Shown here piece after piece: positions 10,755 through 25,200 of a stretch of 64,000 nt of DNA. The stretch's first letter is position 1. Each line of letters begins with the position of its first letter. The notes under the pieces were generated by a model. It saw only the letters and a program-made list of their open reading frames with translations, ran no database searches and was not told where the DNA came from. Origin of the DNA: Paraphaeosphaeria minitans (taxonomy: Eukaryota; Ascomycota; Dothideomycetes; Pleosporales; Didymosphaeriaceae). Made by a program: the position numbers and the translations under genes. The stretch spans positions 1,426,001 to 1,490,000 of the forward strand of contig WJXW01000002.1 of assembly GCA_015832175.1 (NCBI GenBank). Direction: 5' to 3'.

Positions 10755-11117
10755 TCAGAGCAGTTTGATTGTCCGATACGGTTGCGCAAGCCGTAGGTAC
10801 CTCCACTCCGCGAATCTCCAAAACCCCACGGCGACGATTTGCGCCCTCACTATCCCGTACAGCCTCAATGGTAGCCACTCCTGGTCTCCCGTTTCCGTCA
10901 ACATGAAGAGAAAGAGCTCTTCCCATTCAGGGTCGTACGCTTCGGACCATTCGCGCCCATAGTCATCCCAATACGCGACAATATCGTCGGCCTTCAGCAC
11001 TTGATCCTCGTGAATTACTTGACAGGTTATCTCCAGCGTACTACGCGGAGCATCTGCGAATCGCAAAATGGCTATTCTTTCATAATTGCCTAACCAGCGC
11101 GTCCAACGGTCCGGCAT
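10755..11117 (-). CDS. Hypothetical protein
   Basis: An ATG-initiated 120-codon frame rich in Trp, Glu and Asp (two WE/EW-rich segments around residues 50-70). No recognised domain, signal peptide or membrane span. It lies between the dead oxidase gene and a TATA-bearing plus-strand gene. It could equally be a gene fragment or a chance frame. No introns were needed. Confidence 0.3.
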   Translation of the reverse strand: MPDRWTRWLGNYERIAILRFADAPRSTLEITCQVIHEDQVLKADDIVAYWDDYGREWSEAYDPEWEELFLFMLTETGDQEWLPLRLYGIVRAQIVAVGFWRFAEWRYLRLAQPYRTIKLL

Positions 11118-11436
11118 TGCCTGTGATCGTTTGATTCTGTGTACTTGCTGTTGTAGGGCCTACCCCCGTACCATAACGTGGGCGCAGAGACCACGTTACG
11201 GGATCCCAGTGACGTACCTGCTAGCCCTGACCATGTAATGATATGAGTGGAAGCTGTTGATAGAAATGTCTCTAACAGGGGCTATGGCCATACGAAAGAA
11301 ACTGCTTCGACTTTTCACAAGAGATACAAAGATTTTCGGACGCGGGATTGTATTAATGGGAGTTGAGTGAGTGTTTGAGTGAGGTGAGATGGGTACGTCT
11401 CATTGCTCTTATGACGAAAGGGTGATGTTCTTGTCT

Positions 11437-11473
11437 ATCTCTCTCTCTCTCTCTCCTTTTCTCTCTCTCTCTG
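11437..11473 (+). repeat. CT-rich microsatellite
   Basis: Short (CT)n tract with one CTTTT interruption, in the region upstream of the hypothetical gene at 11654. Such pyrimidine tracts are common in fungal core promoters and 5' leaders. Confidence 0.8.
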
Positions 11474-11600
11474 TTTCTCATCAGCTACGGCTTTTTTCTC
11501 ACCTTCGTATCCAGTCTTTACAAATTGGAGGCTTAACGTCTGAACACAGCACTTTCTCAGGCACATGTCCTTATCGTCCCTTCATACCACACCTCTAGTC

Positions 11601-11606
11601 TATAAA
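11601..11606 (+). promoter_or_regulatory. TATA box
   Basis: TATAAA, 53 bp upstream of the ATG at 11654. Confidence 0.45.
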
Positions 11607-11653
11607 GCCCCATCAAACAAAACACAGCGCGCAAAGCGGCACTCCTAGCCATC

Positions 11654-12788
11654 ATGCCGCGAACAACTGAATTGATCAGGGTCCGTTGCTTCGTCGCCGC
11701 ACACGACCTCTCCGGCGCTCTCGCCGCCCTACCACCCCCTTCCGAACTCCTAATCACACCCCAGACCTTCGTCCCCTCCGAACACCCGTATAAGCTCCAC
11801 GTCGGCACATATACCGTCTCACCCTCATCCCCACCACAACAAGTCTATATCGGCCTCACCGCCACCCCACGAAATGGGTACGGTCCCTCGCTCCGAATCT
11901 TCATCGGCAACAAGACGCATTCCTGCCATATTCTCGAGGACGCGGAGCTGTTGCAGCCGTTTCGCCGACTGTGGGAAAAGTCAAGGTTTGATGGGACAGG
12001 ATCCGATAGCGTGTACAAACTCATACGCAGGCGCGTGGTAAAAGGGCTTGCATACTGGTATTTCTTGGCGGAGGAGGAGAAGAGGGGGGAAGGAATAGGA
12101 TTGTTGGTGCCGGGGACGATAAGGGGATATTTGGTTGAGGGGTTAAGGGGGGGTTGGTGGGGACGCGTATGAGAATGGGATAGAGATAGAGGGTAGGAGG
12201 AAGAGGCGGGTTGAAGAGATGAACGATCAAAATGACGAGGTGAAGCGTTCTTTGACAAAGAGAAAGCCTGTGGACTATCGGGAGACTAAGGACGATGGAA
12301 ATGAGTTTGAGCGGAATGAAAGAATGGGGCCGGCTTACGTCTCCAGGAGACATACGAGAGATGCGGCTCCAGGCAGTCGACCATTAGACATCCAGCGAGT
12401 GGTGCGTACCGCGAGTGTCGGTTTGGACGACAGTTCACAATCTCAAGCAAGTCCGGAAACCATCACGCATATGTCCCTCCCGTAAACTACACTACAGGCC
12501 GCGACTACGAAAGCGGTCCCGCGAACTCCTCAAAGATCAACCCAGCAGTCCTAGAATACAGCTCCATCAAGCGCCCAACCATGCACTTCACCTTCAGCCA
12601 CTCACACTCCTCTGGCACAAGTCGACGAGTTCACAAAACTGAAGGAGATGATGGACCTCGACCCCACGCTGAGCACAGAGTTAGCAATTCAACTGACAAG
12701 GACGGAGACGGTCAAGGCACAGCTGGAGCAGCACAGGGAGACGATTAGATGGGCGATGGCGGATGTGGTAGCTGGGAGAAGCGGGTGA
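11654..12788 (+). CDS. Hypothetical protein, reading frame interrupted
   Basis: The first segment (11654-12172) encodes about 170 residues starting MPRTTELIRVRCFVAA, no known domain. Coding-like sequence continues in other frames: frame 2 from about 12150 to 12470 (charged, KRR/Glu-rich), another frame about 12470-12610 (YVPPVNYTTGRDYESG), and a third to a TGA at 12786-12788 (QVDEFTKLKEMMDLDPTL). The first shift coincides with a run of seven Gs at about 12144-12150. I could not find GT-AG introns that close all phases. It may be a pseudogene, a gene with unrecognised introns, or carry homopolymer errors. TATA box at 11601. Confidence 0.4.
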
Positions 12789-13295
12789 TTGTGTGATACG
12801 GGAGATTGGTTCTTGGCTTGCAAAGGGCTGTACGGACACCTACTTGGGGAATCATCCATATTCTCTAAGATTTTTTATTGTTATTTTCAAGCCGTAGGGA
12901 CAGCTGGAGGGTAAAGAAGGAGAGAGACTGTCTCCTCCTGCCTAACATCTATTCCAAGAATCTCGCAATTAATGGTTTCCTCTCACTGCGCTTCGCGCAC
13001 TGCAATGTACCAGCCAGGATGTTTGCAAAGCATTCGTTGAATCCTAATAGCTACAGATGTTGACCAAAAAGCCTTGAAAACAAAAGAGATGCGCATATCA
13101 GCATCTCCGATCTTTTCCCACTGCTAAGACCCCACCAACTCCAATTCACTAATCCGTCGCTCCGCTGTGCCATGCAAGTACGACGCTGATGTCCATACCG
13201 CTATAAGTACAAGCCGCAAACGTCCTTGCTCAAATTTGAAACAAATAACAAAAGAAACGACGCTCATAGAGCAGTCCTAATAGTCTGACGGTCTT
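12789..13295. other. Convergent intergenic region, no gene seen
   Basis: About 500 bp between the plus-strand hypothetical gene and the 3' end of the minus-strand dynein gene. I see no coding frame, repeat or RNA gene. Confidence 0.5.
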
Positions 13296-16200
13296 CTAGG
13301 TCTCCACCGCACCGTCCGCCTCCGCCATGATCTGCTCGCCCTCATCCAGCATATCCACGACCCTCTTCAAATTCGCCACCATGCTTTTCGCCTGCCCAAC
13401 CAGTAGCAGCTTCTCCGCATTCGCCGGCAAGCCCAGATACGTCGGTGGTTCACGCTCAGGCAGGTCGTTGACCCAGCCCATGAAGTCCTTCCAGCCGGTG
13501 GTGCTCGGCAGCTCCAGACCTTGGCTCAGCTCCGTATCGGGCACAATCTTGAAGTTGTCTTCGAACGCGGCAGGCGTCAGACACTGTTGGACGAGGGACG
13601 CAAGCGTGCGGAAGTCGGCCTCGTCGTCGATCTTGCCGCCGTACATCTCGGTGACGAGTGTGCGGATCATGTCCCAGGGAATCTTGGTGGGGGCAACGTT
13701 GGAGCGGCCCTGGGCGACATTGTCGACCCAGGTGTCGACGATGAAGCTGCAGCATTCATACTATGGAAGAGTTAGTGCGTGCTCGAATAACAGTCATATG
13801 AGAACTTACGTCGCTGTCATTGAACTCCCAGAAGCCTTTCCATCCCAAGGTGGGCGCATATCGCAGGCGCTCTTGCACGACTGCATGGAAGAAGCACAGC
13901 AGGAGATAGATGCGAGTCTTCTCAACTGGGTGCTTGGTAGCCCTCTCCGATAGCGAAGCTAAGGAGTCTTTCATGTTGGCGCGGATACCGGCCGGTTGCT
14001 CGTACGATAAGACACGGGAGGCGCGCAGTAGGTTGACAGGAATCTTCGGACTAGACTCCATAGAAAGGAAGAGTCGGAAGTCGGGATTAGGCTTGAGAGC
14101 TTCGAGTTTCTTTTCAAGTGACTGGAGCCACTCAGTAGCCAGATGCACATTCTTGACAAGGACCCAGTCGCCCGTTGTAGCAGCGTTGGCGATAGCCTTG
14201 TCTGCAGTAGTAGCACCTTCGTTGGAACCCATGGCAATATTAGAGCAAGTGACATGTTCCCTCTCGACCAAATTGTCAACCTTGTAGCTGGCATCGAAAC
14301 CAGGGCTGGAGCTCAGGGCGATTGGAGTGGTCGCATTGACTTGCTTGACAATGTCGCCCAGGTCGCCGCTAGCATCCAGTAGACCCTTGCCAAAGACATC
14401 GGTAACGAAACGCTCAACCGCAGGAACGAAGCGGTCAACTCGAAACAATTTGACTAGGACGAGTGCGCGCAGCTGCTGGTCGTAGTTGTTGACATCTACC
14501 GGCCAGGCTGGAGGCACATGGCGTTCTCCGAGTTCTTCAGCGAGGAAGGTCTTCCAAGTGACATCATCCACCTTCTCGAGCTCAGACTTGAAGACCGATA
14601 CCTTGCCCGCGCGAGCCATGACCTCATTCATACGTTCGGGCTGGCTAGAAAGATCGACACCCTCCAGATCTTCGTCAAGAATGATATCGATCAAAGTCTT
14701 GTCCATCTTGTAGGGCGCTGCCTGTACGAGTAGCATTGCTAGTGTGACGCGATCCTTCTGAAGCAGGGAAAGCGAGGTACGGCGGTACGTGTCGATGAAC
14801 AAGTCGGTAACAATTCGGTTGATACGGTCAGCATGGGAGATGAGACTAGAGTTCTTAACGTTGCGTAGTACGGTTCCAAAGATCTGTGTAAAGTACTGCA
14901 GCGAGAATTGATAGAAGTGGTTGAGGTGATGCAGTTGCTCCAAAACTGCGAAGATGGCCGAGCACGAGCGAGCAACGACGGCGTATTCCTTGGTAATGTT
15001 TTCAACCTCTGTCATAACGCCAGCAGTCTCCGAGACCTTGATTGAGATATCTGCTGCCTCCTTCTTGAGGGTCTCCAATGTCTCAATGACACGATCATCA
15101 TCGAGAATGTTTCCTTGGGATTCGTTGAGGGCTTGGAGCAGGCGCTTCTCAAGCTGTCGCAGGTGAACAGCAAACTCGCCCTGCATCTTTATGAGGTTTG
15201 TTCGGCGCTCGTCCACATCCGGTCGCTCGGACTTGAGTACTTCGTTGAGAGTCTGTGTCTGCAAACTGCTCTGCGTGACTGTGAAGTTGACGAAGGTGGT
15301 ACGACTGCAGATATCTGGGGCAAAGTTGGCTGAGGGATCGCGCGTAGACAGGTACACCTTGAACGAAGGCGAGAAGTCGATCTCTTGTTTGCCAAGCTGG
15401 ATGAGCACACGACCTCCTGTCTTCTGGTACTCTTTGTTGAGAACATGGTTTAGGATTGGGTCTAGATGTTCTGCGTCCTGGATCAGGATGGGGTTACCGA
15501 AACGCAAGGAACTCTCGAGCTGCTTCGTGAATGAATCATCCAAGAAGCTGGTAACGGTGAGTCGGCGATCCTTGTTCTCGTTCTCCAAGAACTCCTGAGT
15601 CCGGCCAGAGGGGTCGATTATGAGCGGGTACCTGTTGAAGCGCTTGAGGACAATGGCGTTTTCGGTACATAGGTCGTCAACTGGTAGACTGTTGTGCTGC
15701 CACGTAAGCCTCTCATCAGGAGTAGACAGGTATTCGGTGATCGGATTTGGCGTCTTGAAAGTGATACCCGAAAGTGATAGGTGGTGCAGCCAGTCTTCCA
15801 TCATGCCTTTCCTGTACTGCTGGTCGTAGTAGCCTCCGTAAGCGATGAAGGCTGCTGCAACAAGCACATCGCCAACGATGGTATCGATTTGTGAGTCGAA
15901 CGAGCGGCTGCTCGCCTCCCAGCGTGTGCGTTCTGACGAAAGACTGTCGAGCAACTTCAGACTGCGATCGACCTTGGACTCCACCGTCTTCATCTCGGAC
16001 TTGATGGCCTGAGTCTCGCTGATCAGCGCAGCATATTCCGTCTTGTACTGAGCAATACTGTCTTCCAACTTCTGAATCAGGGCTTGAGTCTCCTTAGCCT
16101 CGTCTTTCGTCACCTGAGCAGCTTCCTCCAATTGCTCCACCTCAGCACGCAAAGGCCCAACACGATCCAAGATATCCGAGTAGTGCACTTGAGCCTCCAC

Positions 16201-19200
16201 CCATTTCACGAGCGGGCCGCAAGCCTTTGAAGCGCGATTAACCTTCTCGAAAGTGAAGTCCTCTTTGGATAGGTATTCGTTCATCATCTTCTTCCGGAGC
16301 GGAGCGGTCATCTGCCTCTCGTTGTCGAAGTGTGCGATATTGGCAATGAAGTCGTCTTTCCTCACAATGGCCACGATAGATTTCCAATCAGAGACCTTGT
16401 TGCCGAGAAGCGTGCAAACAGCCTCCAAAGCAAGCTTGACACCCATAGGCGGGTTACCCATGGATCGGACTTCGGTGAGGTGCTGCTTCTTGATGTTCTG
16501 CACAGCCTTCAAAGCCTCCAACACAGCAGGCTCCGCGGCAGCGAGGTCATGGTTCACCTCCTCTTGACGCCTCTGGATCTCAATATCCTCTTGAGCGAGT
16601 TTAGCTGAGACCTCGATAGAGCTCGACTTCTTCTGCTCTGCGACGCGCTGGTCAGCGACCATGCGCTGCAGCTTGTCGTTGGCTTCAGCATCCTTCTTTT
16701 CTAATTGGGTTTTCTTCTGTGCTAGGCTTATGCGGAGCTCTTGAACTTGGTCGACGGTTTCGCGCAGCTTCTCAAGACCGACGTTGAGATGGCGCTGTTG
16801 TTCCTCGAGTTCTTCGCGTTTCTCGTTATACAACTTGACATATTGTGCCACGAAGTCCAAAAAATGGCGAGGAGTAAGATAAGTCTTCTTGTTCTGCTGC
16901 TTCTGCAGCTTGTTGTTGAAGGCGTGTAGAGAGTGGTGGACGTAGACCATGGCATTGACCACACTTTCGCGGTGCGATGGAGGAAGCGAGAGACCACGGT
17001 ATGCAACGGGGATGCTGTCGGGTGCGTTGTAGTTGGCGCGATCCAAGTCCACAGACTGAGTGAGTTCACTACCAACTTGGTAGAGCGCTTGATCAGACCA
17101 ATCGCCCATCCAGTTGAGCACGCATCGATTGAACAAGGCAGGGCTAGTGGCAGCCTTGGACGAGAGGCCTTCTTCAGGTGGGTTCATTGTGAAGACCACA
17201 TGCAGATTTTTGATGATCTGTTGAGTGAACCACTTGTAAAGTTCTTCTTGGGAGTCGAGGATGGTACCTTGGCGTTGCGCTCCCTCTTTAATGGCTGTCA
17301 TCAAAGAGGCTAACTCATCCCCTTCGAAGAGACCAGGAACCTCAGCATTGGCAAGCAGAGTGTTCATGCGCTCGAGGAATCCCGAGTCCAGCACGTTGGC
17401 TTCGTCCATGATGAAACAAATCTTCTCACCCTTGCAACCGCACCGACGAAGTACATTTCGAAGATCTTCGTCGAAGTCTTCACCAGAATATTTGCCGTGT
17501 ACTTTGATCTGGTAGACCTTGAGTCCGTTCATCCATGCAACAAAGCGGGAGAGTGTAGTCTTTCCTGAACCGCTGACACCGATTAAGATCAGATGACCTT
17601 GGGGCTGTCGGAAAACACGGTCAATGCGGAGTACATGCTCAAGAACGTCGTTGAAGAGGATCAACGGGACATCAACCTCTTCTTCACAAAAGGTCTTCAG
17701 ACGTGCTTTTACAAAGTCACGCAGTTGATCCCGCTCCACAGAAACATAGTTCTTGGACAACCAGTTGGAGTACAGGATTGGTCCATGAAGTGCCTTGTCT
17801 TCATCGATGGTGGGGAAGTGCTCCATTGCCACGCGGTGAACGCATTCTTCCGTCCATTTGCGTTCGTCCTCAGCGATTAGACGATCCTGGAATAGCCGAA
17901 GAGCTTCGTGCGCCCAGATCCTCACGAGCCCTTCAACAGACAGAGTCTCAAGCGGACGAAGGGCTTCATAAATACCCTTCACCCAACGTGTCAGCTCACG
18001 GGGTGAGTATACGTAGTGCGGCTGGATATCGGGGGTAAAGCGCATTTGCGATTCGGAGTACAGTTGCACCATGGCTTTCGTTAGGGCCTCCGAGTATCCG
18101 CGAAGAGTGGGGATGATCTTTAATACCGCGCTGTTGAAAGTGCCATAGATCTGGAGCAAAGACAGCTCGCCAGGGTAGTCGACCATGATAAGCGGCGCAT
18201 GGCGGAGGAAACGGAGACCCATGGGCGTACGACCGGCATCTGTAGGCGGGTTACAAGCTCCAACAAATTGGATGCGATCCAGAGTGACCCAGGTCCTGTC
18301 GGATGTTCGCCAGAAGCCGTTCTGCTCCACGAGCTGCCTAAGGAAAGATATGGCTCGTTGGGTACCATACTTGTCGGGTGCTGGCAAGTTGATCTCATCG
18401 CAGAAGATGATAAGCCATCGGCCAACCTGAGTTGGTGAGAGCTGCACTCCGTTAAGCGTCTTCTTGTATTCACAGTGCTGCTCGAAAGTCTTGATGAGTA
18501 GGTCCGGAGTGGTGGCACTGGAAAAATTGAGACCAACAGTTTCCATGTTGGGTAGCTTGCGCAGTGCGCTAAACAGAGTCATGGTTTTTCCGGAACCTGG
18601 TGGACCACAGAGAAGGAGCGGCTTATGCTCGGCAAGCCACGAGTACAGGACATCCTCATGGCGCACGGTGTCGAGCGTTGGGATAACCACGTCGGTTTGT
18701 GTGACGGAATGTGTGTTGATCTCCATGGTCGGTACCTGGTTCTGCCACATGTCCCAGTCCGACTTGTCAGGGTTAACATCGAAGTCAATGAGGGACGTCG
18801 ACTCGTTCAGTGGCGGGAGTTCAACATCGGTGAGGCCGGCAACAAGATCGCCGAACTTTTTGCGTTCGGATAGAGGGCAATCGCCGACAAGAGCCCATAC
18901 CAAAGCGAGAAGCAGCTTCTTGGATATGTAGACTTCCATCTTTTCGTCCTCCAGTGGAAAATCCTGATGCTGTACGTTGTATTCGAGTACGTTGCGACAA
19001 GCCTTGTTGAGTAGCGAGAAGAGAGTGTGGAGAGCGCGGATCTCAGTGTACTCCATGATGTGCTTGAACTTCCTCGCCATACTTAGTGCCTTCTCGATGA
19101 ATTTGTCTTGGGTCAGCTTGATGAGGAGGAAGTCGGCGATCAGGCTTTGCGTGGCGAGGGTCTTCTGGGACATCTGGCCCGGTGCCACCGAGTCGTCTTC

Positions 19201-22200
19201 TATGTCGTCGAAAGGAACCGTCTTGAGATTCTCAGTGTAGTTCTTGATCATCATCTCGACTTCAACGGTGTCGTCGCTGAACCACACCATACCGCAACGG
19301 GACACGGTAGCCAGTGTCGCGTACTTGAGAGTCTCGACCTCAAACATAATACGAACATTTGGAGGCAAGTTGAGACGTTCACCGTTGGGAAGCGTGAGAA
19401 GCTTGTTGTCGTCGAGGACGGAGTTCAAGTTCTCGACCCATTCCGGGTCGACATCACCATCGAAAACGATCCAGTGACGTTTCGTGTCTTCGCCACGAAG
19501 GTTATCCACAATCTTGCGAAGGATGCTCGTGAAAAGTCCATCGGTCCACTCGCGAGTGGTACTGTCCATGACTCCGTATAGGTCTTCCTTGGACATGACC
19601 TTGGGGTCGATGACGTGGCACACTCCTTCGACACCTTCAACGGTCTGCAGGGCGGCAAGCAAAGTCTTCCAGGCTGCAGATTTACCAGAGCCGGAAGAGC
19701 CAACCATCATGACACCGTGATGTAGGTTCTGAATCTGGTACAACTGGATGATCTTGGTCATCCAAGCATCGCTAACAACAAACTTGGACTCTCCGGCCGA
19801 CTTGCGGATGGCATCTTGGAGCGTGTCGAGAGGCGCCGGAATATATTCGACGCCTGGGAAAGACTCTCCCTCGATGGACTTCATTATCTCAACGTCGGAG
19901 GCAATCAGCTTTGGTGCCATAGTCTCGCGCAGACTCTGGATAATGATCTGAGGCTCCATGACAGCCTCATCGGCTTCCTTGGTATTTATTACGGCAATGC
20001 GAGCGCGCTTCAGACCACCAGAACTAACAAGCACACTCTTCAATGCACGCAGACCGAAATCGTAGTGAGCTTGCTTGGATAACTTGCCGGAGCACTTGTC
20101 GAAGAAGGGAACAACTTGCTTTGACAGCTCTTTCGCTTGAGAAAATCCCTGCGAGTAGAGCATAACCTCAGAAATGAGCTCCTTGTCCGGTTTGGACATG
20201 GCAACACTTCGGAAAAGCTTCTTCAAGTTGTCGGGCAAGTTCGATCGCCCAGCATATCCAGGGTTCATCGTGATGAAGATGCCAGTGTTGAGATTGACCC
20301 GAAGTTGGCGACCGATCAGGTCAATCTGTGCTTTCTCGTCTTCAGCACCTGTGCGCAAACCAAGCTGGATGTTTTGAATCTGCTGGGAGACGGCAGACAA
20401 GATACGCTCTTCCAGACGGTTGAATTCATCGAAACATCCCCAGGCGCCGACTTGGCAGATACCAAGGAAGATCCGACCCATGGCTTGAAAGTCGAAAGTA
20501 TCGTCACAACAGAAGACGAGGGTGAAGCGACCGAGCTGCACACCCAAAGCCTTGACTGACTCTGTCTTTCCGGTACCTGCGGGCCCATATGGAGAACCAC
20601 CGAGACGCTGGCACAAGGCCTGTGTAAGGGTGAGGAAACAGCGGTCGGTCAGTGGAGTGCGGACGAGGCGTTCCGCCACACCGAGATATTCATAACCATA
20701 ATCTAAGACCGCATTCGCCATCTTAATCTTCATCCGCTTCAGCAAGTCGTCGTGCGGCTCGTACATGTAGCGCATAGTTAGCAGCCACAAGTGGTGAGTA
20801 GGCGAGCTTGCTCCAACCTTCTGAAGGTTGTCAATAAGGTCTCGCTGGTGGACGAATTCAGTGATGAGGTGTTCGCATTTTCTTCGCTGGGTAGGTTCAA
20901 GGTCACCGAGCACGGATGTTGCAAGAAGCTTCAGGATGTTGACTTGCTTCTCGTACAGTTGCGGCAATGACGTGCCCTCTTCGACAAGAGACTTTTCGAC
21001 AGCGTGTGACCAGGCAATTTGTGTCCCAAGAACCACGACTTGGGCAGGGTACTTGTTGAGATACTCCTCGAAAGCTACAGGGTCCATAGCATCGGGTGCC
21101 ATCAATTGTTCAAACTCCTGGTAGGCTTCGAATGAGAGTTCCGCAAGAGTTGTCTTCATACTCATCTCCAAGGCACCGAGCCACTCGTTAATGCGCGGAG
21201 TCTTGATCAAGTTTACTTCTTTTCGCATCATCACTTCTTCGCCCTCCTTTGAGGTGAAGCCTGTGATGACACCATCTTCGTCGGTGATAAGACCGGAAAT
21301 CCCTGCGAACATCTTCCTAAGGTGCTTGGAAATACGCAGTGTGTCGTTGCTGTTACCAATGATCTCAAGTAGGTCTTCGTCACCAACAAAGTAGAATCGA
21401 GGGAAGGATACACGCTCTCGCTCAAGGTACTCGCCCAGGGCTTTCTGGATTTTGTTGAGAAGTTCCGCGAGGCGTTCGAGCGACTTCTGCACTCCCGAGA
21501 TGTTCAGTACATCGAGAACGAAAGGCTGGCGGACTACCTTCTTCATGACAGACAGAAATTCCGAGTTGATGTTCTGAAATCGCGAAGATTCCATCGGCAA
21601 CAAATGCTTAATGTCGGCGTTACCAGTGAACACACCCTCGAGATACACCCATTGGCGTTGTACATCAATCCAGACATCAAAGAGAACGTGCACACGATTC
21701 AGCTTGTCCTCCCACGCAGATGCATCCTCTTCGAACTCTTTGTAGTACGGAGAATGCCTCATGGCCTGCAGAGAGTTGAGATTCTCGCTGCACTTGGCGA
21801 AGAGATCGTCCCAGCCACGGATGAGGCGGCACTTGTTCTGGTAATTTACGAGCTCCAAACCGTAACCCTGCCAGGTCTCGCGAACTTGCTTCAGGAACTC
21901 CTCGAGCGCCATCTCACCCTGAGCCTGGGTAATGACGTCGCGAATGATCTTTTCGCTAGGGCCGAGCTTGAGATCCCAGACGTCACCTAAGGTCATAGAG
22001 ATTGCTGAGTATCGCTTGGAGGGTTTGAGATTTTTGAAGATACGCGCCCAGTGTCTTTCCCGCACAGCATCAGATCGCAGATCGCTGAGAATGGTGTTCT
22101 CCTTGAGAAGCTGCTTCAAAGTGCCCTGTACATACTCGAACGCCTGATATTGTCGCATTCGGCTCGGCATATCTTTAGTCATTTTGAGCAGGTTGTCTAG

Positions 22201-25200
22201 GTTCTGGCGTAATTTACGTGGTTGAATGCTGTTCCAAAGTGTTTCGCGGAGGGTATCAATGCTCTCCCAGATCGTGGCAAGGGATGCCCACACAGACTTG
22301 AAGTCTTGCACTTCTTCAAGCACAGCCGTGAGAGCTGTCTCGCCGGATTTCGAGAGGTTGAGCGCATCTTTAGCTTTAGATATGTTCTCTGACTCAGTGC
22401 GCAGTTTATTCAATTTCCGGTCGAAGGTTTCTAGAGTTTGCGAAGCCTCTGCGGGGCGAATGTTGCCGGCAACCGGCTTTTGGTCACTCCACTCAGCAAT
22501 GATGTCGGCAATCTTCTGGTTCACGACCTTGTCCTCTGCCTCGATCTTGCCCCTAAGAGCATCTCGCTGGTCGTTCGCGATCTTTGACTTGCGTTCCAAA
22601 ACATCAGTGAGCATTTGCCACTCATGGTCGATTTGATCCATATGCAGCCAATCGGCAGGTGTCTGGTAACGTTGACGGACAAGAGTGGAATTGCCCTGTC
22701 GGAAGACGTCGATTTCGGGTTCCCATTCCAGAACCTTTCGCTTGGACTGTTCGACAACAGTGATGAAAGAAACAGCCTGGGCGGTGGAGGAAGCTTCCAA
22801 GGTCTGCATTTCCAAGTCTTTGCGCGCTTTCTCGATCTGCGCAAAGACCTCAACCATACGCTGCCCAAGCCTTCCAGCAAACTTGACGAGGATCTCTTGC
22901 TGCCACTGGTCGTACTTGGCACTGACTTTGTTCTGTACTTGCTCGTAGTCCACGGTAACATACCCAAAGTGGCGGCTGATGTCGGAAGTGTCGAATGTGT
23001 CGCGAGTCTTCCGGATTTCTTGGAGCAGCTGGAGCCAGCGTGAAAGGTCTTCGCCGAGGATCTCGTAGACGTGATCAGATTGCAGATCCCACAGAGACTG
23101 GAATTGCAACCACTCGTCGACATAGGAGGAAATGTCGTGGAGCTTGCCCTCTACAGCACCGTACACCTGCATCAGTGCATCGGTACATAGGCTGGCCAGG
23201 TTGGAGAACTGATTGTTGGATGCGTTCTCTGCAGCCTCCACTCGCATCTCGTACCGCGAGGCTTTGATCTTCTGCAGAGTACATATGACCGCAAGCCATT
23301 GTTGAAGCTGTTCTAGCCAGCTGGCACGAGCATATTCGACAGGAGGGTTTAGGTAAATCACCTGGTTGCGCATGGTGATCTCCAGCGTCAACCGAGAAAG
23401 GCTGGGCTTCTCTTCGGTATTCTGCACGAGCGCAGGTTGGCTGACAGGCCTTCGATCTTCCTCTTGGTCAACGTTGGTGAAGACCTCGATCCACTGCGCG
23501 ATGGCACGGTTCAGTCTGATCAGCAGAATAGCCTCGATACGAGAGTTCATTGCGGCTACCCATGATCCCAGATTGGCGTAGTTCTCGAGGTTCAGCTGGT
23601 CAACCGATCGTTGAACAATTTCCAAGTGCTGGCGAAAAGCATCGGCATTGTACGGGCAAGTCTCCAAGTCCTTCAGCGCCTTCTGGACAGTCGCGTTGAT
23701 GGTCACAAGTGTGGCGACTTTGGTCTGCAACAATGAAGTGGAGGCAGCGAATTCTCGTACGAATTGAACGTGCTTGCTCTCTGTTCGTACGCTTCCAGGC
23801 GCACCATTCGAGAATGCGGGTTGCCGTATGTGGAGGTCGTAAGCATGGACGAAAGATTCCCATTTAAGAGGAACACCCTTTCCGACGAGCCCTTGCACAT
23901 CATTCAAGTATCCATTGAGCAATAGAGCAACGCCGGTCAGCTCTACGACGGACTGAATCGTTTGGGTGTATGTTCGCACGCTCTCCATCAAGCTGACAGC
24001 GTAGGGATACACTCGCTTCGCTTCTTTCGAAATGTTGTTAATACCGTGGGGCACCTGGTAGCCTCGCCATGTTAAGTTCCTGACTTCTTTGAAGAGCGCA
24101 ATGACTTGGGCATTGAAGTTGACGTGCAGCTCAAGAATGTTACCAGCCGCACGATTTCGGTTAACGATGAACAGACGCCCCGAGATTGACAGCTTCTGGC
24201 GTGCAACAGACTGTATCCACGATTCGAAAATCGGGCGAGTGTCAAGCTTCTTCTTGAACATACTGCTCTCGGCCTGCAGCTTTTGCCCTTCGGCATGCAA
24301 TGCCCACTCCTTGCCTAGGATGTCTTCGACTTTGCCCATGTAGTTCTCCAGCTGCGTCTCGATTTGTCGTGCCCATATCACTGCTCCTGACACGGGAGGG
24401 AAATCGCGGAGCTGGGCCATGGCGTGCGCTTCGGAGTTTCCGTATTGTCGCTTGAAACGCTCGTGAAGGGCCGAGATGTCTTGCTTGACATTCTCGATAA
24501 GTTGCGTCTGATACTCAGAGATGGCTCCTCGAATCTTTGGCCGCACGAAAAGCGGGTTGAATTTGGAGAAAACGCGGAACATCTCGTTAGCTGTCTTTGC
24601 CGTACCAAGACGATCCCTAAGTCTGGCAATGATGGAGTTTTCGACACGCGAAGTCCGCTCATTGTACTTCTGCTCAGCCTGCTCAAAGAGACGAGTGCCT
24701 TCCGGCTCGACATCAAGCACGTCTACATCTTTCAATGCGTCGTATGCTTTCTCAACTTCTTTCACAGCATCAACATCGCCCATCTCTTCGACGATCACGG
24801 CCTGATTGCTCTCTGCGCCATCAGACAATGATGCAAGCGAGATCTGTGATCCGAGAACAGTTACGATCGTTCGCTGTAGCTGTTCATGATTCTTTCGGAA
24901 AGTAGAAACATATCGTATCCGCTCCTCCGTGGGTTGGTGACGATCAGTGAATTTGATCGGGATGAACTTCTCATTCCTTCGTCTAGTAACCTCACGAGCA
25001 ACTTTAGTAAATTCTTTGACATTCTCGTCCCAAGCATGCCAGATGCTGTCTGCTACCTCCATGACAGACTGGAATTCATGATAGTCCATAGCCATTAGCT
25101 CCTTGCCCCTAAGCAGATCATGCAGAACCTTATCGAGATCCGCGGAGATGGCCTCCACGAGAGGCAAAGCGCGTTCCACTGGGTACGGACAGATGCGGAG

